Shown here: positions 19,806 through 29,583 of the stretch, piece after piece | Layout of the letters: the number at the start of each line of letters is the position of its first letter | How positions within the stretch are numbered: the stretch's first letter is position 1 | From: Sphingomonadales bacterium Ga0077557 | Lineage (GTDB): Bacteria; Pseudomonadota; Alphaproteobacteria; Sphingomonadales; Sphingomonadaceae | Length of the DNA: 64,000 nucleotides | NCBI GenBank assembly: GCA_001464615.1 | Contig: LNFI01000016.1 | Span: forward strand, 248,001-312,000 | Direction of reading: 5' to 3' | Position numbers and translations under genes: made by a program | The notes under the pieces: generated by a model | Databases searched by the model: none | What the model saw: the letters and a program-made list of their open reading frames with translations, nothing else | What the model was told of the DNA's origin: nothing

Positions 19806-20516
19806 ATGACGGCCCCAACGATTCTGCTGGTTGAAGATGACCCAGCGCTTCGCACGCTTACCACCCGAGCGCTGCAGGAAAACGGCTATACCGTCCGCCC
19901 TGCGGCTGCCGCGCCCGAAATGTGGTTGGCCTTTGATCAAGGGCCAGTTGATCTTGTCCTGCTTGATATCATGCTGCCCGGCACCAACGGCATCGATCTG
20001 TGCCGGTCGCTGCGTCAGCAAAGCGATGTGCCGATCATTTTCATCAGCGCCAGGGGGAGCGAGACCGACCGGGTCGTCGGCCTTGAGCTGGGTGCGGACG
20101 ATTACATTGCCAAACCATTTGGGACGCGTGAGCTCGTCGCGCGCGTCCGCGCGGTGCTGCGCCGTCCGGCGCTTGACCGGGGCAAGGGCGATGGCGAAGC
20201 CAAAACCATTGTTTTTGATGGGTGGGTGGTTGACCTGCCCCGTCGCGAATTACGCTCACCCAGCGGTGCCAGCGTCGATCTGACCGGCGCAGAGTTCGAT
20301 CTGCTGGTAACATTGCTTGATCACGCCCAGCGCGTGATCGCCCGTGATCGGCTGATCGAATTGTCGCGGACCCGGCTTGGCGACAGTTCGGATCGCAGCA
20401 TCGACGTGTTGATCAGCCGGTTGCGCCGCAAGCTTTCCAGCGCCGGCCGTGATGCGCCGATCATCACGGTGCGCGGGATTGGGTATATGCTGAACGTCCC
20501 TGTCGAGCGTCGTTGA
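19806..20516 (+). CDS. OmpR-family response regulator
   Basis: ILLVEDDPALR, LLDIMLPG, KPFGTRELVARVRAVLRR, winged-helix C-terminus. Confidence 0.92.
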   Translation: MTAPTILLVEDDPALRTLTTRALQENGYTVRPAAAAPEMWLAFDQGPVDLVLLDIMLPGTNGIDLCRSLRQQSDVPIIFISARGSETDRVVGLELGADDYIAKPFGTRELVARVRAVLRRPALDRGKGDGEAKTIVFDGWVVDLPRRELRSPSGASVDLTGAEFDLLVTLLDHAQRVIARDRLIELSRTRLGDSSDRSIDVLISRLRRKLSSAGRDAPIITVRGIGYMLNVPVERR

Positions 20517-21910
20517 TCAAGTTCGTTCGCCCATCGCCCGGGGTCCTTGGGCAGATTGTGGCGATCCTGCTGCTGACGGTGATTATCGAATTCGGCATCA
20601 GTACAATCCTTTACGAGCGCGACAGCCAATTTTCGGTGCGCGATGACGAAGCGCGCCGCATTGCCGAACATCTGGCGATCACCCAGCAACTGATGTCCGC
20701 AGCACCCGTCGCCCAACGGCCGCAGCTTGCAGCATCGCTCAGCACCGGCCATTATCTGGTCCAGTGGCAGACTGCACAGCACCCGCCGCCGCCATCGGCA
20801 ACGGCGCTCGCGGGGATGACGAAGCAAATTGTGGCATGGGAACCGACGCTAGGCAGCACTGACCTGCGGATTTGGCTCGAATCGCCAGGCCGCAAGGCCG
20901 TGGTCACGGGCGGGCTTCACCTTGCCGACCATAGCTGGCTGTATTTCCGCACCCAGGAACCTGTCGCCAATGTGCGCGTCATTACCGAACGGGTCCTGCT
21001 CGCGCTGGCACCAGCAATTGCCCTGGTGCTGATGGCCGGTTTGCTGATGCAACGGACATTGCAGCCGCTGCGCCGGTTGGCAGCCGCCGCCGACCAAACC
21101 GGCAGCGGTGTCGAAGTCTATGTCAAGGAAGAAGGGCCAACCGATGTCGCGCAGGTGATTCGCGCCTTTAATGGCATGCAAAGCCGTATCCATGGGCTGA
21201 TCAACGATCGCACTCAGGCGCTGTTCGCGGTCGGTCATGATCTGCGGACGCCGCTTTCGCGGCTTAAGCTGCGCGCCGATGGCGTTCAGGAGCAACAGGT
21301 ACGCGACGCGATCCGCGAAGACATTGATGAAATGGAAGCGATGGTTTCATCGTTGCTCGCCTATTTGGGCGGCGACGAGGATCCAGAAACGCCAACCCGC
21401 GTCGACCTTGCGGTAAAATGCGCGACTATCGCCGATGATGCGACCGATCATGGCGCCAATGTCAGCTATGTCGGCCCTGATCATCTTGAAGTGATGATCC
21501 GTCGATCGGCAATCAAGCGCGCCATCACCAATCTTGTCGATAATGGCCTGCACCACGGATCATCGGTGATGCTGACGCTGCAAGACGATGGCGATGCGAT
21601 CCGCCTCTATGTTGAAGATAACGGGCCCGGCATCCCGCCCGACAAGCTGGCTGATGTCCTCAAACCCTTTGTCAGGCTCGACACCGCCCGCCAGCGCGAC
21701 ACCGTCGGCTTTGGCCTCGGGCTATCAATCGTCTCGCGCGCCGTTGAGGATGAGGGCGGGACGATGACGCTATCGAACCGCGCCGAAGGCGGGCTGCGTG
21801 CGGAGATCTACCTCCCCATGGCCAAGGCGGTTACGCGGGCGCAGCCAGCGTCTTCAAGGCGATCAGTGGATCGGCCAGCTGGATCGGATCGGGTGACAGC
21901 CCCGTCGTAA
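20513..21910 (+). CDS. sensor histidine kinase
   Basis: HAMP, H-box [17 protein letters not shown] boxes ([28 protein letters not shown]); TTGA overlap with regulator. Confidence 0.92.
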   Translation: MIKFVRPSPGVLGQIVAILLLTVIIEFGISTILYERDSQFSVRDDEARRIAEHLAITQQLMSAAPVAQRPQLAASLSTGHYLVQWQTAQHPPPPSATALAGMTKQIVAWEPTLGSTDLRIWLESPGRKAVVTGGLHLADHSWLYFRTQEPVANVRVITERVLLALAPAIALVLMAGLLMQRTLQPLRRLAAAADQTGSGVEVYVKEEGPTDVAQVIRAFNGMQSRIHGLINDRTQALFAVGHDLRTPLSRLKLRADGVQEQQVRDAIREDIDEMEAMVSSLLAYLGGDEDPETPTRVDLAVKCATIADDATDHGANVSYVGPDHLEVMIRRSAIKRAITNLVDNGLHHGSSVMLTLQDDGDAIRLYVEDNGPGIPPDKLADVLKPFVRLDTARQRDTVGFGLGLSIVSRAVEDEGGTMTLSNRAEGGLRAEIYLPMAKAVTRAQPASSRRSVDRPAGSDRVTAPS

Positions 21911-23075
21911 TGCCAGCAACCACCAACGCCCGCCCCGCGACATAATCCTTGATCATGTTGACGCAATCCAGCGCGATCACATGCCCATCACGCAAATAGA
22001 TGACCGAGAAGCTGCGCGTGGCGGGGTCCCCACGCACCAGCACATGATCATAGCCCGTCGATAGACCGACCGTCTGCAACTTCAGATCATATTGGTTGGA
22101 CCAGAACCACGGCACTGCGTCATAGCCATCAGTACCGCCCATGATCGCCTTGGCGGCAATTGTTGCCTGATCATTGGCATTTTGGACCGATTCCAGCCGG
22201 ATCACCGCGCCCCCGGCGAAGCGATTGGCATGGGCCGCGCAATCGCCAATCGCGAAGATATCGGGCAGGCTGGTGCGGCACTGCGCATCAACCAGCACAC
22301 CATTGCCCCCTGCGGCACCTGCCTCCAGCAGCGGCGCGACAGCGGGAATGATGCCGATCCCCACCACCACCATGTCGCAACCGATCAGCTCGCCGTCCGT
22401 CAGCCGGACGCCAATTGCCCGGCCGTTCGCGCCCTCAATCGCCTCGACCATCGCGCCCAACCGCACATCGACGCCGTGCGCGCGATGTTCGGCTTCGAAA
22501 AAGCGCGACAGCGGTTCCCCGGCGACACGGGCCAGCACGCGATCAAGCGCTTCGACCACCGTCACCTGCTTGCCGAGCTTGCTGAGCACTGCCGCCGCTT
22601 CAAGCCCGATATAGCCGCCGCCAATGACGACGACCCGGCTTACCGACGCCAATTCAGCGATCTGCTGATCCACATCAGCGCGACTGCGGACATAATGGAC
22701 GCCCGCCACCTCTGCCCCCGGACAAGTCAGCTTTCGCGGCGCGCCGCCGGTCGCCCAGATGAGCGTGCGATAGCCGAATGATTGGCCATCCTCGGTCGTG
22801 ACCCGATGCTCCTCTGGCAGCACTGCGTTAACCCGCATGCCCAGCCGAAAATCGATCTGCCGTTCTGACCAGAACGCCGCTGGGCGGATCAGTAGTCGTT
22901 CAAAGGGCTTGTCGCCAGCCAGATAATCTTTCGACAGTGGCGGCCGTTCATAGGGCAGTTCGGGCTCTTCGCCGATAATCGCTATTGAGCCGGTAAAGCC
23001 CTGTTGCCTGAGCGCAATCGCCGCCTGCGCGCCGCCATGCCCTGCCCCGACGATGACTATATCTGCCTGATCCAC
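21831..23075 (-). CDS. FAD/NAD(P)-dependent ferredoxin reductase (rhodocoxin reductase-like)
   Basis: [54 protein letters not shown]; probable GTG start at [10 protein letters not shown]. Confidence 0.88.
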   Translation of the reverse strand: MDQADIVIVGAGHGGAQAAIALRQQGFTGSIAIIGEEPELPYERPPLSKDYLAGDKPFERLLIRPAAFWSERQIDFRLGMRVNAVLPEEHRVTTEDGQSFGYRTLIWATGGAPRKLTCPGAEVAGVHYVRSRADVDQQIAELASVSRVVVIGGGYIGLEAAAVLSKLGKQVTVVEALDRVLARVAGEPLSRFFEAEHRAHGVDVRLGAMVEAIEGANGRAIGVRLTDGELIGCDMVVVGIGIIPAVAPLLEAGAAGGNGVLVDAQCRTSLPDIFAIGDCAAHANRFAGGAVIRLESVQNANDQATIAAKAIMGGTDGYDAVPWFWSNQYDLKLQTVGLSTGYDHVLVRGDPATRSFSVIYLRDGHVIALDCVNMIKDYVAGRALVVAGITTGLSPDPIQLADPLIALKTLAAPA

Positions 23076-23137
23076 ACCGCATCCTCTACCAATTGTTCTG
23101 CCGCTATCCTTGGTTGGACAGCGGATCGCAAGCCGCG

Positions 23138-24085
23138 CTAGGCGACCAGCCCGATGTCCTGCCAATGCTCGGCGAGCACGCCGAGCATCCTGGGCATGAC
23201 CGCAAATTGCTTTGGCCGAACAAACTGAAATACCCCGATCTGGCCCGCCATCGCCGCGCTCGCCTGGAGATAGCGGGATTTACGCCCCATGCGTTGCATC
23301 AGCACCGGGCGATAAGCATTGGCAACCAGCAGCGCGGTGCGATCGGCCAGATTAGGAATCTTGACCTCAATTGCCGCCCCAGAATCGCTTTCGGACAATT
23401 GATAAATCGCGCCGATCGCCAGAGCGTCCTCGCTCCGCTGGGCGGGATCGACATAAAATTTGTTGGGATTGATCGGCACCGCGCCCTGCCGTCGCCCGTC
23501 CAGCGCCAGCGCCGCGATCGAGGGCGTCCATAATTTCAATTGGCGCCCATCAGGTCGAAGCATCGGCCGCGATGCCGTATCCAGGGCAATCGCGCATTGA
23601 TCGTCGGATAGCAGCGGGTATCCCTGTTCAGCAAGCGCCGCGGCGAGCGTCGATTTGCCAGCGCCCGATCGCCCGCAAAACAGCACGGCGCACCCGCCAA
23701 CCGCAATCGCGCTGGCATGCAGAACGATGTCGCCCCGCTGATGGAGCAGCACCGCAAAGACCGTACCGACCAGGAACATCGTCAGTTCTTCCGGCGCGGC
23801 ATCGGGTTCAGCAGCATAATGGATCATGCTGCCGCCTTCGATCAGGAAGCGCCCAATGCCGGGACGCAGCGACAACGCCTGGGTCGCGCCAAGCTGCAAT
23901 CGCGGCCGCAGTAGCACGGGATCAGGGAGCATGGTTGGCACGACGCCGGCCGCGATGGTCACATCGGGCGGCGCATCGCTTGCCAGTCGGCGCAACCCGG
24001 GCAGGGCAAGATCGCTTTGAACAGTTAATCCCGAAACACGGTATCGATAGACCGGCGGTCGATCGCCAGGTTCAGCCATGGTCAC
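23138..24085 (-). CDS. HPr kinase (HprK)-related serine kinase-like protein
   Basis: P-loop [27 protein letters not shown] and [13 protein letters not shown] overlap with pyrC. Confidence 0.8.
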   Translation of the reverse strand: MTMAEPGDRPPVYRYRVSGLTVQSDLALPGLRRLASDAPPDVTIAAGVVPTMLPDPVLLRPRLQLGATQALSLRPGIGRFLIEGGSMIHYAAEPDAAPEELTMFLVGTVFAVLLHQRGDIVLHASAIAVGGCAVLFCGRSGAGKSTLAAALAEQGYPLLSDDQCAIALDTASRPMLRPDGRQLKLWTPSIAALALDGRRQGAVPINPNKFYVDPAQRSEDALAIGAIYQLSESDSGAAIEVKIPNLADRTALLVANAYRPVLMQRMGRKSRYLQASAAMAGQIGVFQFVRPKQFAVMPRMLGVLAEHWQDIGLVA

Positions 24086-25161
24086 GCAGGCGCAAGGCCA
24101 GCAAAGCGCCAGGGCAGGATATCCCCGGCATGAAAGGGCACCAGATTGCCCGCATCGGGCGTGGCGATGATTGCGGGAACCGTCACCGGCACGCGTTCCA
24201 GCACGATCCGTTCATCGCTGAGCGGAAGCCCATAGAAGCGCGGTCCATGCTCGGCGGCGAAAGCCTCCAGCCGATCGATTGCGCCCTCCTCCTCAAAAGT
24301 CGCAGCATAGCTTTCAATTGCGAAGGGGGCGTTGAACAAACCGGCGCAGCCACAGGCCGATTCCTTGCGGCCAACCTCATGCGGCGCCGAATCCGTGCCC
24401 AGGAAAAACTTCGGCGAGCCCGAAACCGCCGCCCGGCGCAGGGCGAGCCGGTGCCGCTCGCGCTTGGCAACCGGCAGGCAATAGAAATGCGGTCGGATGC
24501 CGCCTTCGAACATCGCGTTGCGGTTTATCCGCAAATGATGCGGCGTAATCGTCGCTGCAACCAGCGGGCCACTCGCCTCAACAAAGGCCACCGCATCAGC
24601 GGTGGTGATATGTTCAAATACTGCTTTCAATCCCGGAAAATCGGCGCTGATCCGGGAAAAAATGCGATCGATAAACACCGCTTCCCGGTCGAAAATGTCC
24701 ACCGAAGGATCGGTCACTTCGCCGTGCAGCAACAGCGGCATGCCGATTTTCTGCATCCGCTCCAGCACCGCGCTGATCGCGCTGACATCGGAGACGCCAT
24801 GTTCAGCATTGGTGGTGGCATGCGCGGGATAAAGTTTGGCAGCCGCAAAAACACCCTCGGTAAAGCCGCGCTCAACCTCATCGGGATCGCTATGATCGGT
24901 GAGATAGCAGGTCATCAATGGCGTGAAGCCAAGGCCAGGATCGACCGCCGCCATGATCCGCGCCCGATAGGCCGATGCGGCTGCCCGGTCCGTCACCGGC
25001 GGGACGAGATTGGGCATCACAATCGCCCGCGCAAACTGCCGGGCGGTAAAATGTGCAACGCCCGCCAGCATTGCCTCATCGCGCAGATGAACGTGCCAGT
25101 CATCTGGCCGACGCAGGATAAGTCGATCGGGCGAAAGCGGATCAGCAGCCATCACCGCCAT
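24082..25161 (-). CDS. pyrC: dihydroorotase (class II)
   Basis: RRPDDWHVHLRDEAM, ARAIVMPNLVPPV, FFLGTDSAPH. Confidence 0.94.
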   Translation of the reverse strand: MAVMAADPLSPDRLILRRPDDWHVHLRDEAMLAGVAHFTARQFARAIVMPNLVPPVTDRAAASAYRARIMAAVDPGLGFTPLMTCYLTDHSDPDEVERGFTEGVFAAAKLYPAHATTNAEHGVSDVSAISAVLERMQKIGMPLLLHGEVTDPSVDIFDREAVFIDRIFSRISADFPGLKAVFEHITTADAVAFVEASGPLVAATITPHHLRINRNAMFEGGIRPHFYCLPVAKRERHRLALRRAAVSGSPKFFLGTDSAPHEVGRKESACGCAGLFNAPFAIESYAATFEEEGAIDRLEAFAAEHGPRFYGLPLSDERIVLERVPVTVPAIIATPDAGNLVPFHAGDILPWRFAGLAPA

Positions 25162-25212
25162 TTACCCGACCGTCGCGCAAAGTCCATTGCCGCCCGCACG
25201 ACGCAACGGCGG

Positions 25213-25242
25213 GATCCCGCAAGGCCAAACCCTTGCGGGATC
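25213..25242 (-). terminator. terminator-like hairpin after the TorF-family gene
   Basis: Perfect 12-bp stem GATCCCGCAAGG/CCTTGCGGGATC, 6-nt loop, just past the stop; no clear U tract. Confidence 0.55.
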
Positions 25243-25248
25243 AACCGA

Positions 25249-26076
25249 TCAGAAGCTTGCCAAAACCGAGAACACGACCTGTGGGCCGGCAATCGGGCCG
25301 CCATCCTTGGTCGAGCTGAAATTCGGCAACAGATACGCCGATTCCGCTGCAGTGATGTCCGTATCGACATAGGCAACACCGAGCACCAAGGGTCCTACCA
25401 CTGCGTCAACGCCGAGCAGCCAATCGACATATTTCCCGGTCGGTGCAACGCTGGTGCCGTTCGGGCCAAGCCCTGGGTTGCCGTCCGAATAGCCAACATG
25501 CGCCTTTGCGGTGATTGGCGTTCTCGGGATGCCAACGCTGGCATCACCCCAGACGTAAATATTATCGTCGGACTGGCCACGGCTGAACGGCGTGTTCGAG
25601 AAATTGCCGAGCGCCCGCTGCTTGGGCGCATAAGCAAAGCCACCGAGCACCGACACTGGCCCGACCGTGCCGCTGAGCTTGACATAAGGCTCGGCAAAGT
25701 CGGTGTTGCTTGCGCCGCCCGGGTACATATACCAGGTCAGGCCGACATCGAGCGTCGCGCCGCCGATGGGCCGTTTGTAACCAGCAAAAAGATCGAGCTC
25801 GCTGTTTGAACCGCCAAAAGCGCCCCAACCAGCAAGGTTGGATGCCCAGGTCCCGGCATAAAGGCCGCTTTCATGCGTGACGGTGAAGCCGCCCTGCACG
25901 GCAAGCTCTTCGTCGGACTGGGAAACGCCGCGAAAACGATAATCTGAAACCAGCGCAATCGAGCCCGTTACGGTCAGTGCCTTGGGCGCTTCGGTTTCCT
26001 GGGCAGCAGCAGGCTGCGCGATGATCAACATCGCTGCGGCGACAGTGCTAGCGGTGGTGCAAACTGATAACTTCAT
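25249..26076 (-). CDS. TorF family putative porin
   Basis: Signal peptide; TGSIALVSDYRFRGVSQSDEELAVQGGFTVTHESGLYAGTWASN, repeated beta-strand pattern ending VFSVLASF. Confidence 0.88.
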   Translation of the reverse strand: MKLSVCTTASTVAAAMLIIAQPAAAQETEAPKALTVTGSIALVSDYRFRGVSQSDEELAVQGGFTVTHESGLYAGTWASNLAGWGAFGGSNSELDLFAGYKRPIGGATLDVGLTWYMYPGGASNTDFAEPYVKLSGTVGPVSVLGGFAYAPKQRALGNFSNTPFSRGQSDDNIYVWGDASVGIPRTPITAKAHVGYSDGNPGLGPNGTSVAPTGKYVDWLLGVDAVVGPLVLGVAYVDTDITAAESAYLLPNFSSTKDGGPIAGPQVVFSVLASF

Positions 26077-26314
26077 GGGATCTCCTGTTGCCAGATTGAG
26101 GTCCCGCCTGCGCCTGCCTCGTCGCCACTCTCGCCGTAGAAGGCGGGTGAAGCATCGGAACGACCTAGAAACACTGACGCAGATATATGGCTCAATAATG
26201 ACTTGTTTATAACAAATTGTGGCTCTATCGACTATGTCAGCATTGTGTTGCAGTGCAGCATCGCTTTACTTCCGCAAGCGGTGCCCGAACCCCTCGCTGC
26301 CGCGGCACCGGCCA

Positions 26315-26351
26315 AGAAAATGCCGGATGCCCAGCCAACGGGGCACCCGGC
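26315..26351 (-). terminator. intrinsic terminator after the aminotransferase gene
   Basis: Minus-strand stem GCCGGGTGCCC/GGGCATCCGGC (one G-U), 8-nt loop, followed by ATTTTCTT. Confidence 0.7.
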
Positions 26352-26382
26352 TTAATGGCTGCAATCGATCGGACGATCACCT

Positions 26383-27582
26383 TCAGGCAACCCACACCTT
26401 GTCGAGTGCCATGCAGAAGTTCTTCATGTCGGTCATCGATCCCACGGTAATCCGCGATACGGTCGGCCAGATTGGCCAGGACCGACCAATTTCCACGCTT
26501 TGCGTGCGGAAGGCCGCCTGCACTTCCTTGGCGGCTTTGGTCTTCCAGTCGATCATCACCATATTGGCATTGGTGGGCACCACCGACAGGCCGCGCGCCT
26601 TCAGGTGATCAATCGTCATACCCCGCGCTTGCTCCATTTCGGCCTTGCGCGCCGCGATCAGCGTCTTGGCCTTCAGGCTGGCCGTCGCGCAGGCAAGCGA
26701 GGGCAGCGGCAACGCGCCCGATTGCATGCCGCCATCATAACGCATCATCTTGGCGATATTGGCGGGGTTGGTCATGATGAAGCCCATCCGCATGCCGGCC
26801 ATCCCGAAGATTTTCGAAAAGGTCCGCAGCACGATCACATCCTTGTGCGTCACGACAAAGGATGACGCGACCGGTACCCCGGCGAAATGGGTATAGGCCT
26901 CATCCACCAGGACCATCGATCCTTCGGGCTTGTTCTTGATCAGCCATTCAATGTCGGCAATCGGTGTGATGGTGCCCGTCGGGTTGTTGGGCGTGCAGAT
27001 ATAATAAAGGCCGGCATTGGGATCAGCCGCCAGCATCGCCTTCACGTCATGGCGGAAATCCGGGGTCAGCGGCACCCGCTTTACGGGCGCGCCAATCCAT
27101 TCGGCGGTGCGGCCAGCGAGTTCAAAGGTCGGATCCGCCGTCACCAGGCCTTTGGTCGGCGAACAATAGCTGATCACCGCGCGCGACAAGGGATCGCTTG
27201 ATCCAGGCCAGGGGGCGACATGATCATAGGGCACGCCTTCAATCGCCATCACCGCCTTGATGAAATCGCCGCGTTCGTCATGCGGCGAATAACGGTTGCT
27301 ATGCGCAATCATTTTGCTGGCGGCGATCTGGCCCGGCATCAGCGGCCCGGTCCAGCATTCATTGGCACCGATGCGGGTCTTGGCGCTGGGAGCAGGATCC
27401 GGCACACCGGCGGCGGCCCAGGCCGGGCGCCCCGTCGTCGCCGCCACCGCGCCCACGCCAAACACAGCCGCGAAACGAGCAAGGTCGCGCCGATTAAAGC
27501 CGCGCGTCAACAAATCATCCTGCGCTTCGGGCGGCAGGATCAAGGCGGTCGGCTCGGTCATCACATCGGTCATCTTGATCAC
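26383..27582 (-). CDS. class I/II (HisC-like) aminotransferase with Tat-type signal sequence
   Basis: CTPNNPTGTITP, VDEAYTHFAG, RTFSKIFGMAGMRMGF; N-terminal FNRRDLARFAAVFGVGAVAATTGRPAWA. Confidence 0.87.
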   Translation of the reverse strand: MIKMTDVMTEPTALILPPEAQDDLLTRGFNRRDLARFAAVFGVGAVAATTGRPAWAAAGVPDPAPSAKTRIGANECWTGPLMPGQIAASKMIAHSNRYSPHDERGDFIKAVMAIEGVPYDHVAPWPGSSDPLSRAVISYCSPTKGLVTADPTFELAGRTAEWIGAPVKRVPLTPDFRHDVKAMLAADPNAGLYYICTPNNPTGTITPIADIEWLIKNKPEGSMVLVDEAYTHFAGVPVASSFVVTHKDVIVLRTFSKIFGMAGMRMGFIMTNPANIAKMMRYDGGMQSGALPLPSLACATASLKAKTLIAARKAEMEQARGMTIDHLKARGLSVVPTNANMVMIDWKTKAAKEVQAAFRTQSVEIGRSWPIWPTVSRITVGSMTDMKNFCMALDKVWVA

Positions 27583-27668
27583 TCCCTTTAGCTGTTGGCC
27601 TTATCGCTCATCGCTCATCGACGCCGACGATACCCGGCGCGCTTTTTGGTCAGTCACATCGTCACTCA

Positions 27669-28559
27669 TCACATTTTCATGGCATTGCGGAACATCACAA
27701 TCGCAATGAAAACAAGGTAGAGCCCGAAAATCCGCCGCAGCGGGGTTGCGGGCAAGCTATGCGCTGCCGCAACGCCAAGCGGTGCGGTCAGGATCGACAT
27801 TGATGTGATCGCCGCCGCCGCCGGCACGTTGACAAAGCCAAGCGATCCCCAGGGCAGCCCGGCCTCACCAAGTCCGATCAGCACAAAGCCAATGGCACTG
27901 GGAATGGCGATCAGCGCGCCAATGCCCGACGCCGTCGCAATCGCCCGGTGGATCGACCGGCCACACAGCGTCATCACCATGATCGCAATCGTGCCGCCGC
28001 CGATGCCCAGCAGGGCGGAAAAGGTCCCAAGGCCGCCCGCAATCGCAACGCGCGGGGCGATGCCTGGCATATCATCACCAAATTTATGGTCGGCCAGGTG
28101 CGGGATTAAAAACAGCAGCGACATCAACCCAACGCCAATCGCGAAGATCATCGTCAGAATATGGCCATCAATCCGCCCCGCCAGCAGCACGCCAACGGCA
28201 TCGCCAATGATCAGCCATGGGGCCCAGCTCCACAGAATTGGAAACTCCACCGCACCGCGCCGGGCATGCGAGCGCAGCGATCGAATGGAGGTGATGATGA
28301 TCGTAGCGGCAGAGGTGCCGATGGCGACATGCGCAAGCTGCGCCTTATCGCCGCCAAACAGGGGCAATACCACCAGCAGCGCTGGGACGACGATGAAACC
28401 GCCGCCAATCCCGAACAGGCCCGCCGCGAAACCGGCGACCAGCCCAGCCACGATCAGCGCTGCAAACGGCACGCCCGCATTAAGCAGTAAATCAACCAAA
28501 CGAGACCCCTTTGAAAATCCGGGTCTCTCCCGCGCAATGGCAGTATCACGCGACATCAT
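27669..28559 (-). CDS. sulfite exporter TauE/SafE family protein (second copy)
   Basis: VAGFAAGLFGIGGGFIVVPALL, FSALLGIGGGTIAIMVM; start uncertain (28559 or 28556). Confidence 0.88.
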   Translation of the reverse strand: MMSRDTAIARERPGFSKGSRLVDLLLNAGVPFAALIVAGLVAGFAAGLFGIGGGFIVVPALLVVLPLFGGDKAQLAHVAIGTSAATIIITSIRSLRSHARRGAVEFPILWSWAPWLIIGDAVGVLLAGRIDGHILTMIFAIGVGLMSLLFLIPHLADHKFGDDMPGIAPRVAIAGGLGTFSALLGIGGGTIAIMVMTLCGRSIHRAIATASGIGALIAIPSAIGFVLIGLGEAGLPWGSLGFVNVPAAAAITSMSILTAPLGVAAAHSLPATPLRRIFGLYLVFIAIVMFRNAMKM

Positions 28560-28746
28560 ATCGCGCCCCTGCCCGCCGCAAGATTGGCCATGCCCTTTTG
28601 GAATTGCAATCGCTAATGTCCAAGGCACCCTGCTCGCGTCGCAATCGGCCGGGCGGCCAGAATCGCAGCGCAGATGAACGGCCACGCGCTGCGGGGATGG
28701 AACTGGCCCAGACGTGGCTAGCCACGTTCCAACAATTTCCCAAACG

Positions 28747-28765
28747 CTGTCAGCATTTCGTCAGG
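28747..28765 (+). promoter_or_regulatory. 11-bp-spaced direct repeat, candidate OmpR-family binding site upstream of the regulator gene
   Basis: CTGTCAGCATTTCGTCAGG; half-site starts 28748 and 28759; matches the repeat at 30901. Confidence 0.55.
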
Positions 28766-28888
28766 CCAGGGGCGCAGCAGGATAAATCTACCGCGTACCG
28801 GCAAGCAGTTTTCTGCGCTGATTGGCGCCCCTGCCGTTGGTGATGATTACGGGCTACAAGCGAACAGTCGAAAGGACGGACACCGACA

Positions 28889-29575
28889 ATGCGCCTGTTG
28901 CTGGTTGAAGATAATGCCCGTCTGGCAAGCCTTATCCGCGAGGGGCTCGACCGACAGGGCTTTGCGGTCGATTGGTGCGAAACCGTCGGTGGTGCGGAAC
29001 ACGCCCTGAAGATCAACGACTATGATTTGATGCTGCTCGATCTCGGCCTGCCCGATGGCGAAGGGCTTGATCTGGTGCGCGGGCTTAGGCGGCGGCACGA
29101 TATGATGCCGATCCTGATCCTGACCGCGCGTGGCGGGCTCGATGATCGGGTGCTGGGGCTCGATGCCGGCGCGGACGATTATCTGGTCAAGCCGTTCCAG
29201 ATTCCCGAGCTTGCCGCCCGCTGCCGGGCGCTGCTGCGCCGGCCAGGGGCTTCGTTGGGCACCGAACTCAGTGTGGGCAATGTCTTGCTGCATTCAGCCG
29301 AACGCAGCGTGAAAGTGGCGGGGCTGCCGGTCGAGGCCACCCCGCGCGAGGTCGATCTGCTCGAATGCCTGTTGCGGCGCGCAGGGCATGTCGTCGCCAA
29401 GCCGGCACTGGAAGGAGCGCTCTATTCGATGGATGCGGAGGTGACGCCAAACGCGCTGGAGGCGTGCATCTCGCGGTTACGCAAACGGCTGACCGGGGCC
29501 AATGCAGACATCCAGATTCGCACCGTCCACGGTGTGGGCTATGCGCTGTTCGCACCGATGACCGTTTATGGCTAA
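28889..29575 (+). CDS. OmpR-family response regulator (PhoP/QseB-like)
   Basis: MRLLLVEDNARLASLIREGL, LLDLGLPDGEGLDLV, KPFQIPELAARCRALLRR, IRTVHGVGYALF. Confidence 0.92.
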   Translation: MRLLLVEDNARLASLIREGLDRQGFAVDWCETVGGAEHALKINDYDLMLLDLGLPDGEGLDLVRGLRRRHDMMPILILTARGGLDDRVLGLDAGADDYLVKPFQIPELAARCRALLRRPGASLGTELSVGNVLLHSAERSVKVAGLPVEATPREVDLLECLLRRAGHVVAKPALEGALYSMDAEVTPNALEACISRLRKRLTGANADIQIRTVHGVGYALFAPMTVYG

Positions 29576-29583
29576 AGCAGGCC

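Noticed and set aside
23572-25809. 745-aa plus-strand ORF
   Set aside because: Lies antisense to pyrC, HprK-like and TorF-family genes, all with clear families; composition (Arg/His/Gln-rich) is typical of a shadow ORF in GC-rich DNA
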